This document shows positions 44,540 through 54,568 of a stretch of 64,000 nucleotides of DNA, in pieces. The stretch comes from Hemerocallis citrina. Taxonomy: Eukaryota > Streptophyta > Magnoliopsida > Asparagales > Asphodelaceae. Below the pieces are notes generated by a model, which was not told the DNA's origin, searched no databases, and worked only from the letters and a program-made list of their open reading frames with translations. The DNA is taken from assembly GCA_017893485.1 (NCBI GenBank), contig CM030367.1, forward strand, positions 87,432,910 to 87,496,909. Reading direction: 5' to 3'. Positions within the stretch are counted from its first letter, which is position 1. The number at the start of each line of letters is the position of its first letter. The translations under genes were made by a program, and so were the position numbers.

Positions 44540-44962
44540 TTGAATGGAATAAAAGCTAAAATTTTGTTTGATACTGGGTCTTCGCATACTTTTGTGTCAC
44601 CCAAGTTTACTAATGTGTTAAGTGTTGAGCCTAAGATGTTTCCAGGCAGGGTTCTGTCGGTGGCAACACTGTCAGGAGAGGAGTTGATTGCTGATCGATA
44701 TTACGCATGGTGTGATATCGAGATTGGAGGAAGATTTTTTGGGATTGACCTCATCGAGCTGGATGTCTTGGGTGTCATTGTGATTGTGGGCATCGACTGG
44801 ATGACGATCTATGATGCTACAATAGAGTGCAAGCGTAAGGTGGTGGTGGTGAAAGCACCGGGAGGACCCGTAGTGACTTTTCAAGGGAAGAAAGGGAGCA
44901 CGAAGGTGGTTGCAGCACTAATAGAGACGGGATTTTCGGAGGAAGTCTGGAAATTCCTGTAG
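44540..44962 (+). pseudogene. Tekay aspartic protease
   Basis: Open for 140 codons: ILFDTGSSHTFVSPKFTNVL holds the DTG active site intact (44570-44578). Then RVLSVATLSGEELIADRYYA, FFGIDLIELDVLGVIVIVGI and DWMTIYDATIECKRKVVVVK, the standard Gypsy protease tail. It runs into the RT linker, where a stop follows at 44960. Confidence 0.85.
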
Positions 44963-45770
44963 TTCAAGATTTTCCAACAGAGTTCTTGGATGAGGTACCG
45001 AGGTTATCGCCGCTGCGTGATGTTGAGTTTTGCATCAACGTTCAGCCGGGTATTTAAAGCTCCTTACAGGATGGTGCTTGTAGAACAAGACGAAGTCAAG
45101 AAGTAGATCGAGGAGTTGTTGTGCAAGGGATTCATCAGGCCAAGTGCTTCACCTTGGGGTGCACTGGTATTGCTTGTGAAGAAGAAGGATGGGTCAATGA
45201 GGATGTGCATTGACTATCGGAAACTAAACAAGGTGACGTTTCAGACCAACTATCTGATCCCGATGATTGAAGATCTATTCGATCGACTACAAGGTGCAGC
45301 TGTGTTATAGAAGATTGATCTGCGGTCTGGATACCATCAAGTCCGAGTTAAGGAGGAATATGTGCACAAGACAGCTTTCAGGACGCGACATGGGCATTAT
45401 GAGTTTCTGGTGATGCTGTTTGGAGTAATGAATGCGCTAGTGATATTCATGGATTTGATGAACAAGGTTGCGACCGTTCATCATCTCTTTCATCATGGTA
45501 TTTATCAATGATATCCTGGTTTACTCGAAGTCGGAGGAGGAACATGCTGAGCATTTGGCAGAACACTTGAAGAAGTTGCAGGAACAGAATTTGTATGCCA
45601 AGTTGTCGAAGTGTGAGTTCTGGCAGTTCGAGGTGGCATTTCTGGGTCACATACTTTCTAAGGAGGGAGTGGCTACTGATCCTCAGAAGATTGAGGCAGT
45701 GCAGAGTTTTCCTATACCAACAAAAGTAAAAGAGGTCCGGAGTTCTTGGGGCTGATGGGATACTATCGGC
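44963..45770 (+). pseudogene. Tekay reverse transcriptase (YVDD changed to FIND)
   Basis: Blocks: [40 protein letters not shown] and [14 protein letters not shown], a [19 protein letters not shown], then [20 protein letters not shown] in the next segment. The catalytic box reads [19 protein letters not shown] (45501-45512 TTT ATC AAT GAT), so the first Asp of the usual IDD/VDD pair is Asn. Then KLSKCEFWQFEVAFLGHILS. A TAG at about 45104 replaces Gln; further frame shifts lie near 45450 and 45735. Confidence 0.88.
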
Positions 45771-46360
45771 GTTTCGTTCAAGGTTACGCGCATATAGCAG
45801 TTCTGTTGATGAAATTGACAAAAAAAGAATGCGGATTTCAAATGGACGGATAAGTGTGAAGCCAGTTTCCAGGAAATGAAGGAGAAGTTGATGACAACAT
45901 CTATTCTTGTGTTGCCACGAGCATGTGTAGATTATGATATCTACAGTGATGCATCTTTCATAGGTTTGGGTTGTGTTCTTATGCAGGAAGGGAAGGTCAT
46001 TGCGTATGGGTCGAGGCATTTGCGTCCTCAAGAGAAGAACTATCCGACACAAGACTTGGATCATGCAGCTATCATTTTTGCCTTGAAGCAGAGGAGGCAT
46101 TATGTGTATGGTGAGAAGGTCAACGTGTACACAGATTACAAGAGTTTGAAGTACATCTATCTGCAAAAGGATATGAGTCTACGTCAGAGGCGGTGGTTGA
46201 AAGTCTTGGAGGACATTCGTCCTGAGATCAAGTATCACCCAGAAAAAGTGAATGTGGTGGCCGATGCACTCAGTCGGAAGGTTAGTCTGTCTCGTCTAAT
46301 TACGACGCATAAGGAGTTGGTGAAGGAGCTGGATCGGGTAGGTATCGAGGTGGTATTGTA
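45771..46360 (+). pseudogene. Tekay RNase H
   Basis: Open for 161 codons from 45876: [20 protein letters not shown] (first catalytic Asp), [20 protein letters not shown] with [20 protein letters not shown] (usual catalytic Glu of TxxLE is replaced by Asp-His), then [20 protein letters not shown], where YTDHKSL is usual. It ends with [20 protein letters not shown] and [11 protein letters not shown], the conserved end of Gypsy RNase H. A 239-aa minus-strand ORF over the same bases is a shadow. Confidence 0.85.
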
Positions 46361-46439
46361 AGGTTTGGGGGCATCATTGGTTCAGTTGAGACTTCAACCT
46401 ACTTTGAGAGAGTAGATCATTGAGAGCCAGAAGTCAGAT

Positions 46440-47600
46440 GCGAAGATTCAGAAGATGTTAGAGTAGATTTCCATTGGCAAATTGTCAGAGTTCTGTGTCC
46501 AAGATGGGGTGCTTTGGATGAGAGAGAGGTTATGTGTGCTGGAAAGAGAAGATATGAAGGAAAACATATTGAAGGAGGCACATACAACCTTATTGTTTGT
46601 ACATCCCGGAAGCACGAAGATGTACAAGGACATCAAGCAATGTTTTTGGTGGCCAGGCATGAAGAGGGATGTTGTAGACTTTGTGGCAAGGTGCTTGACT
46701 TGTCAGCAGATCAAGGCAGAGAATCAGAAGCCTAGAGGATTATTGCAGCCATTGCCCTATTCCGGAGTGGAAGTGGGAGAATATTAGTATGAAATTTGTG
46801 TCTGGTTTATCGAGGAGTCCGAAGGGTAATGACTCAATCTGGGTCATTGTGGACAAGTTGACCAAGTCGGCACATTTCTTGTCGGTGAAGATCACATGGT
46901 CATTGGAGAAGTTGGTCGAGGTGTATATTTGAGAGGTCGTGAGACTTCATTGAGTTCTTGTGACTATCATCTCCGACAGAGATGCAAGGTTCACATCGAG
47001 ATTTTGGAGGAGTTTGCAAAACAATTGGGGACCAGGACTGACTTTAGTACCGCGTTTCATCCACAAACAGATGGACAATCTGAAAAGGTGAATCGAGTAC
47101 TAGAGGATATGTTGAGGGCATGTGTTATGGACTTCGGCAGAGGCTGGGAGAAGAACTTAGCACTAGTGGAGTTTTCTTACAACAACAGCTATCATGCGAG
47201 TATTGGCATGACACCGTATGAGGCTTTGTACGGGAGGAAGCTCAAAACACCCGTTTGTTGGTATGAAGTTGGCGAGAGGCAGATGTTTAGGCCAAAGATC
47301 GTGCAATGGACTTCGGAGAAGATCGAGCTGATTCGGAAGAGGCTAGTCGAAGCGCAGAGCAGACAGAAGAGTTATGCATATGTTCGATGCCGTGACTTGG
47401 AATTTGAGGTTGGAGATGCAGTTTTTCCGAAGGTATCGTCTACGAAAGGAGTCATCAGATTCAGAATAGGAGGCAAATTGGCACCAAGGTATATTGGACC
47501 CTACAAGGTTCTAAGCGGATTAGTAAGGCAGCTTACAGATTGGATCTACCAGAAGAGTTGGCACAGGTACACAACGTATCCCATGTTTCTATGTTGAGGA
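46440..47600 (+). pseudogene. Tekay integrase (first catalytic Asp lost)
   Basis: Zinc-binding HHCC region: EAHTTLLFVHPGSTKMYKDI, FWWPGMKRDVVDFVARCLTC and QQIKAENQKPRG. After a frame shift the core reads SMKFVSGLSRSPKGNDSIWV, where MDF is usual, so the catalytic Asp is Lys (AAA at 46792-46794). Then a frame-shifted TIISDRDARF (second Asp kept), FSTAFHPQTDGQSEKVNRVL (Glu kept), FSYNNSYHASIGMTPYEALY and the GPYKVL fold typical of the C-terminal integrase domain. At least three frame changes. Confidence 0.87.
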
Positions 47601-47827
47601 AGCATGTACCAGACCAGAATCATCAGTTACCCGAGGAACCGGGAGGATTGCAGTTGAATTTGAGCTACAAGGAGCAGCCTATGGAGATTTTGGATCGCTG
47701 AGAGAAGATTCTGCGGAATAAGGTCATACCGATGGTCAAGGTGCTGTGGAGGAACCAGCTATTCGAGGAGGCCACGTGGGAAGCTGAGGACCGAATGAAG
47801 ACTAATTTTTTGGAATTGTTTGTGTAA
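47601..47827 (+). pseudogene. Chromodomain at integrase C-terminus
   Basis: HVPDQNHQLPEEPGG leads to a chromodomain: SYKEQPMEILDR, a TGA at 47699 (from CGA), EKILRNKVIPMVKVLWRNQL, FEEATWEAEDRMKTNFLELF, ending at TAA 47827. The aromatic and acidic pattern (W at KVLWRN, TWE at EEATWE) is that of chromoviral chromodomains, which are thought to guide insertion to marked chromatin. Confidence 0.85.
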
Positions 47828-47889
47828 ATTTCGTATTGTTTTCTTTTTCTTTTCCCATATTAGCAGTAGTTTTGAGGACAAAACTCTTC

Positions 47890-47903
47890 TAAGGAGGGAG
47901 TGA
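47890..47903 (+). promoter_or_regulatory. Polypurine tract of the Tekay element
   Basis: AAGGAGGGAGTGA, ending at the 3' LTR start; it primes plus-strand DNA synthesis in LTR elements. Confidence 0.8.
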
Positions 47904-48581
47904 TATAATGCCCCATAATTTTTTAAATATAATATTTTGAATTAATAAATATTTTTTAATGAATTTATTTAATTATTTTGAATTTATGTGAAATGGTCGT
48001 TTTGCACGTGCAAAACACGTGCAAATATTTTTGAAATGTAAGTTTTGGAATTTTGAGTTGCTAAATAAATTCTACAATTTATAATTGGAAATATTTAATT
48101 TTTGGGATTTTTCTGAATAAGATAAACTACTTTGTAAATATTTCGAAGGAAGAGAACTTTTGTGTAAAAAGTCATTTAGTGACAAAATTCGAATTCAAAA
48201 TTTTGGTGGGCTGCATTTGGGGGCTGGTTTTTAGAGGGTTGATTTAGGGGATGAGATTTTATCTATTTGATTTGATTTTGATTTGATTTAATGGAATAAA
48301 TAATTAGTTTTGCAAATTTGAATTTCTAGAGGGTTTTATTTGTAAAATAACCCCAAAGAAAACCTATTATCATTCCTGGCCTATTTAGAGGGCAATAAAC
48401 TTTCGGCTCCCTTTTCTTTGGATATTTTTGGTGATTTTCTTCGGTCATTGAGGAATGGATCAATTGCTGGGAGGAGAATGTTACTAATTGTATCAATTTT
48501 CTTCTTGGGGTGGGTAACACTATCTCTCTTGTTATGTTTTTATCTGATGGATGTGTAGTATCATGTTAGGGATGAAATTTT
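47904..48581 (+). mobile_element. Tekay 3' LTR, part 1
   Basis: Starts TATAATGCCCCATAAT (TG changed to TA) and matches 39432-40110 of the 5' LTR up to the solo LTR insertion. Confidence 0.9.
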
Positions 48582-51500
48582 TTTAACACCCTGATTTTTC
48601 TTTTCATATGATGTGTACCTAAACTAAATTCTACTAGTAATAATTTTTTTTTCTTCTTCTTATGATTGAAATTATTATATTTATTCAAACAAGTTTGACA
48701 TACAAATATATGGGTATATGTGTATTTTTGTGTTGGGCTTGAATTGGAAAAACATGAAAAGAAAAAAAAAAGAAAAAAAAAACACTTGCTTGTCATCTCA
48801 AGTAATCCTCCCTCACTACTTCTTTATTTAACACCCCCTCCTCACTCTCCTACACTCTCTAGTTCTGAAATTTTCTAAGAAAAAAAAAGAGAAGAGAAAG
48901 AGAGGGGGAGAGCTAGAGAAAGAGACCAAGAGGAGAAGAAGGAGCCAAGCTTGGAGGGGTGATTCAAGAGGAGCTAGACCAAACCATTTCAACTACAAGC
49001 AACACAACAAGGTGGGTGTTTCTAATCTCTATAATTTTTCTTTGCGTGTTGAATGATGATTGTAGTGACTGAAAATGACATGCATGCTATAGATTGAACA
49101 TTAATAACTCGGTTTGTGTTAAGAAATTCAAAACATAAAATCCTGTTGAAAGATGAAATCTTTGCTAGTAGTTCGTAGCTCATAACTTGAAAACTACTGG
49201 TTAGATTAACTTGAAATATTTAGGGGATGATCATTATGTGTCGTACACCTTAAGTAATTTTTCTGGATTTTGCTGATTTTTCCAGCTAATTTATAAAAAT
49301 ACAAACTTGCATGTTGGTAAAAAACAGATCAGATCTTGTTGCATGTTATTGTTGTAAGTTAAAATACTTAGAACTCACCGTGTACTTATGGGAATGACTT
49401 GAAAATAGTTTATGCTTTTCTATTATCTGTCTAGAGCTTAAGTTTCCAATTTCATGCAATTTGGACCACTATAGCTATGGTAATTAATTTATGCTAACTC
49501 TGCTAGTCGAAATGATAAACAGAACTGATGTTGTCGAATGCACTGTTTTGGGTTCTAATAAAAAAGGCGTAAATCAAGATCTACTTTATGAAATGACTTG
49601 AATTTTGGGTATGTGTTGTGAATGTATGTTATGTGCTTGATTCTTAAATTTCATGTCAATCCAGAAGCATTTGATATATATAAGATAATTCTCTTTAACA
49701 CTGTGCACAAAGTGTTCTGTTCTGGAAGTGTTTTTGCTGCATGTTAAAGAACCAAGTTTTTGAGATTGTTAACATCCGAATTATTGAAAATGTTCAACTA
49801 GAACGGTTGTAGAGCACACCTAGAGCTTTCCACAAAGCCTACGAATGTAAAATTTTGTGCAGTGTGGTATTTTATATGACTTTTATAGTGTACTGGTTCT
49901 GTTAGACTCGAACCCAAGCTTACTGTTTGAAGTGACATTGAGGTGATGGAGCCTTCTATGACTATTTGAAGGTTGTAGGTTTTATTTATGAGCCTTAGTG
50001 AGCTTGAGTACTGATGTGAAATGATTGTAGACCAATTTAGGTCATCTTAGTCATGGCATGGTTATTTCTAGGTCCTTAGTGATGGACTAGAATAGAGTTG
50101 AGATAGATGGATTGTGTGATTGTTGTTGTGATTGGGATGGAATTTTCCCCCCATTCACAATGCTTCAATTTGGGATTTACACTATGTGTAAGAAATTAGG
50201 GTCATCTTGATAGAATGGTGAGACCCTAGGACTTGGTCCGTATAGATAATATATGTGGTGGGTAGATAGGAACCCGTGACCTCGAATGTGTTGGAGCGAC
50301 GACTCGGGCGCCGACGTACTCGCCGTCTAAGGAGGGAATCCGGTATCGTAGAAGCTACCACTTGTCGGGAAGACATGGAGCACGATGATTAGCGGGAGCA
50401 GTGACTTGCTTCGGGCCTGAGGTAGCGTGCGACTCCAAACATGACGGGTGGCGGCGATCGACGTGGTTGATTCGCCAGTCTTTGTGGGCCCATGCAGTGG
50501 GTCGGGCTTGAGAACCCAGTTGGAGCCTAGTGTGGGTTGGGTTAAGTTCAAATAAGTAAGTCAGAATGAACTAGAGCTTAAATAGTGGTTATAAAACATC
50601 TAGGTGTGACCTCAGGGTTAGGTAAGAGACTAATTGCTAGATCGCCTAGCAAATTGTCTAGTCGGGTAGAACTAGATCACCTAGTAAGTTAATGATTGTA
50701 AATTGGATAACTTGAATAGGGTTAGTCCATGAGTCAAATCCTTAATTCAACTACCCAAATATGACCTAGGATAGGTCGAGTTGTGGTTATCACTCTAGGT
50801 TGCCTAATATTACTAGGTTAGGACTTGGAAATACTTGATAGATTGCCTAACTAATAGAATTGGTTAAAATCAAATAGACCTAGAATCGCCTAATAATTCA
50901 CACTTCTAATGAGATAATGAAAGAGAATTAGAGATTGACTAGAGTCGTGGAATTAAGGAAATCAGATGATCGGATAATAATTGCGTAATTAACCTCATTC
51001 TTAGGTGTGATTCTAGTTTTGATCTGGCTTTAGTATTTTGAGCTTGATTATGTTTTTGGACTAGATTGATTGTTGGTTGGTTGGTAAGGACTTGCACTAG
51101 TACTAGCAGACCATATTCGGGTATTGTACTTTTCCTGTCGTAGGGATACAAATTGTGTTCTCAGGTATTAAGATCACGAATCTCGTATCTCGATCTGTTA
51201 ATTCCTGAAGAGCCGGGGTAAAGAATGGGAGAGAAACTCCTGTCAGATAGGGGGATTTGACCCTCGAGGCCGTCATGTTCTTATGTGCGTGGACACGAAC
51301 GGACCATGGGGTTGCTGTATCGTGGATCTTGACATCATGGGTGCATGGATTTGTACCTGTAAGTTCATTGCGGCTTTTTGAGTGGGGTCCGAGCATCGGG
51401 CACTACGTGGCAAACGTGATCACCACTATAGTGACCGTAGTAACGGACGGAACCGAATAACTACAACCTCCTCAGACACGGTAAATCTATTAGGAACAGG

Positions 51501-52124
51501 ACAAGTACAAGAGTAGGATGCATGACGAGAGATCGAACCCTACAATCAGGAGTTGCGAACACTTTGGGAAGCATGTAGTATGTGATTCATATGATTTCAT
51601 TGAAGTTGATTTTAGGAAAGTATGTAGTATGGGATGCATACGTTCCCAAATAAATTTCATTAGAGTAAGTGCATCGTGTGCATTATTTGTTTTGTACATT
51701 AGATTAAGCCATGGAATACATTGACACTGGTTTGACATTACTTTTTCCTTTGCATCAAATATTGGTTGTTGAGGTTTGGAATCTCTCTATTATGGCATAA
51801 AGAGGATAGCTGTATATAGTATTGCGTCAGTTGTATTCAATTGATGTGCCCACAGTCTGTCTAGTTGCAGGATTGCAGTTTGGGGAGCGCGAGGGACGAA
51901 CTCAAGCCGTGGGAAGCATCCAAGTGAAAGTTACTGTCCAATTTTATTGTATATTCAGGTTTTACCAATTAATTGTAATTGTTGTAATCATTGGACATTG
52001 TAATAACAATTTGATGTAATAAAAGTTTTGAATTTCCTATGATTTTTGCTGTGTTGAGACTCATTTGAAGGAAAGATCCTGGTTTGTGTCACGGGTTTCG
52101 GGTATTGGGAACCCGGGCGTTATA
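48582..52124 (+). mobile_element. Solo LTR, type A (3543 bp), in Tekay 3' LTR
   Basis: Starts TTTAACACCCTG (from TGTAACACCC), ends GGGCGTTATA (from GTTACA). TSD ATTTT at 48577-48581 and 52125-52129; removing it restores GATGAAATTTTT followed by TGATCCATGG as in the 5' LTR. It is related to the long solo LTR at 27189-31970 and includes the hairpin copy at 51825-51846. No coding content. Confidence 0.9.
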
Positions 52125-52612
52125 ATTTTTCTGATCCATGGTTGTATGCTAGTTTGATTGTGGTATTGTTTTGAGATGCGTGTAGAGATGTATGTTTGAT
52201 ATGAGATTTGTTGATTATATGATATAAAAATTAAATCTTGATTGTATGTTGATATAAAATAAATTGTTCTTGAAGTAATGAAGTTTCTTTGCATGAAAGA
52301 TCAAGTATTTATTTATAGAAAGTGACGTAATGAGCCCATAAATTGTTCCAGATGATTAGAACTTTTCATATGTTCTCAGAATTCATGTTGACCATGTAAA
52401 TATGAGATTTTTAGGGTTTATTCACTAGTTTAATACTAAATAATTTTTATATGATGAATTTTTATTGTTTGAACGTGATAAGATGTGTAGATTGCCAAAT
52501 AATCAAAGTAGAAACCCTAGGGTTAGGGTTGGGGTCGAACAGTAGATTCGGGTCTGAACCTATTCATGTTGATTCTTTGAATCAAGATGACAAGGTTGTG
52601 GTTTGGTCTTCC

Positions 52613-52690
52613 TGGCCAGCGCGTGGTTGTTGGCGCTGGGTCTGCTGTGGTCTGCGGGTTCGAAACCCGGGGGCTGTGTTTTTTTTTGGG
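52613..52690 (+). repeat. tRNA-like Pol III box pair, 3' LTR copy
   Basis: A-box-like TGGCCAGCGCGTGG at 52613, B box GGTTCGAAACC at 52657 within a small stem (CGGG/CCCG), then a T run. A roughly 10-bp duplication (TCTGCTGTGG) lengthens it relative to the 5' LTR copy. Confidence 0.5.
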
Positions 52691-53708
52691 GGATGAATAA
52701 TTAATTAAATATCCATTATGTTTATATATATGGAAGATGAGTATATATATGTATTTGAATCTGGTATTTGCATGAAGTTTAACTGATTCTTTGATCAAGT
52801 TTCGAATGTGCGAATTTCAAGTTTTGTGGGAATCTAGCTTCATATTTAATGTAATCAAATTATAATTTTGAGAGTGCAAATCTATATTTTTTTTATAGAC
52901 AAATTTCTCGGTTGTGGGGATATATGTTCTAGTATTTAAAGATGGAAATTTGGGATTTAAAGATGGTTTATTTTCAGTTTCTAGAGATGTGATATTTCAG
53001 ATTTTTAGAAGTAAAGAATTTCAGATTTTAGGGATGGAATTCCAGAAAATAAAGAGTCTTGTTTCAGTTTAAGTTGATTTGATTAAAGAGAAATTTATTG
53101 AGTTTTATGTATTTATGGAAAATGAGATTTAAAAGTGGAATTTAAAGGATTCTGTGGATTTGATTTTGTTTCCATATATGAAAAATTCTTTTATGGTAGT
53201 AACAGTCTATTAAAAGGAAATGTGAATAATTAAGAGATTTGTGGATGTACAAATGCTTATTTTGGAATAAAAAATTTTGAGATATTTATTCACAATCGTG
53301 GTGTTATGGGAAAGGTGTTGTTTTTCAGAAAAGAGAATATAAAGAATATTTTGAATGATCGAACCAAGTGGAGTTTTTTTAATTGTGATTAGGGTTATTA
53401 TGAGAACCCTGGATGGATGCATGAGGCGTTGAGTTGGGAGCACTAGATACTGAGCGAACCCAAGAGTACCCGGCAGTGGATATTTTGATTATAGGAAATT
53501 AGCCTGAGGGGCTAGTGTTCCTGGATCGGCAAGTGAAGTCCGGTAGGGTAGAGCTAGTTCTAGGTGGCTCAGGTTGTTTTCATTACAAATCTAAGGACAA
53601 GCACTAAGTTGGGAGTTGTGATGGAACTTGGGCAACGTAATTTTGGGCTCTGTTGTTAATCAGACGGATGTATTCTGGGACTGTGTATTTGTTGTCTCTC
53701 TAGTATTT

Positions 53709-53910
53709 TTGCGTGTCGAGGGACGACATGCCTGTTCGCGAAATGTTTAGAAGTGAGACGGATTTGGTATGTTCGCGCGTCGACGGTCGGCATGCCTATT
53801 CGCGGAACGTACGGTATATTCGCGCGTCGACGGTCGGCAGGCCTATTTGCTGAATGTACTGTGTATTTGCGCACTGAGGGTCGGCAGACCTATTCGCGGG
53901 GTATACGGCA
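53709..53910. repeat. GC-rich 47-bp tandem repeat in 3' LTR
   Basis: Units at 53775, 53822 and 53869 (GCGCGTCGACGGTCGGC, TATTCGCGGAACGTACGG) with a variant first unit near 53709. CpG-dense within AT-rich DNA. Confidence 0.85.
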
Positions 53911-54568
53911 GAGAGGTGATTCTCTAGAGTTAGAGTGATGCTTGCGGGATGCTTGCGTGTTTACACTTGTACAGCTTGGCAGGTTGCGTACCAGGGCTGG
54001 GGTCTATTCACGGAGTGTCTAATCTTGTCTTTGTCACTGATGTTGTTTTCATGGAGAGATTGAACCCTAAAATGTGGTGAAGCTAAGGGCTTGCCCTCAG
54101 ACCTATGTAGTATGCGATGCATAGAATCCGAACAAGTATGCATTAGTGTGCATCATGTGCATTGTGTTTTCTTGAACAGTGTTTTAATGCATTTTCCTTT
54201 GTTTTCTCGACACACACTTATTCATTTAGTGTAGTTTCACTTGTTGATTTTATGAGTCTTTTATCATTGTTTTATTTTATGTTATGTGGCAAGTTTGTGA
54301 TTGTTAGACTTTGGAGGGTTACTATTATTATAGTATTACATCTGTTGTATTCAACAGGCGTGCCCACATTTCTGGTCAGTTTTGCAAAGTTTGCGAGTAA
54401 GTGGCTTGAGCAAGGTTAAAGCTTGGACTTCGAGATGACTGAAGTTAAAAGTTGAGATGTATTGTAATAAATGAGTTGAATTTTCTGCTGTGCATTGTAA
54501 TAATGAACTGTTCTAAAGAAAGGAAAATTTTTCTCCGTATTTATACAGTGTTTGGATTACATTGGAGT

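Larger units (their letters stand above)
52125..54568 (+). mobile_element. Tekay 3' LTR, part 2
   Basis: Resumes the 5' LTR alignment and includes the A/B box copy (52613-52690), the 47-bp GC-rich repeats (53709-53910) and the hairpin (54339-54360). It ends at ACATTGGAGT, where the next solo LTR is inserted. Confidence 0.9.

Noticed and set aside
45447..46166. 239-codon ORF on the minus strand
   Set aside because: It is the antisense shadow of Tekay RT and RNase H, whose motifs are on the plus strand.
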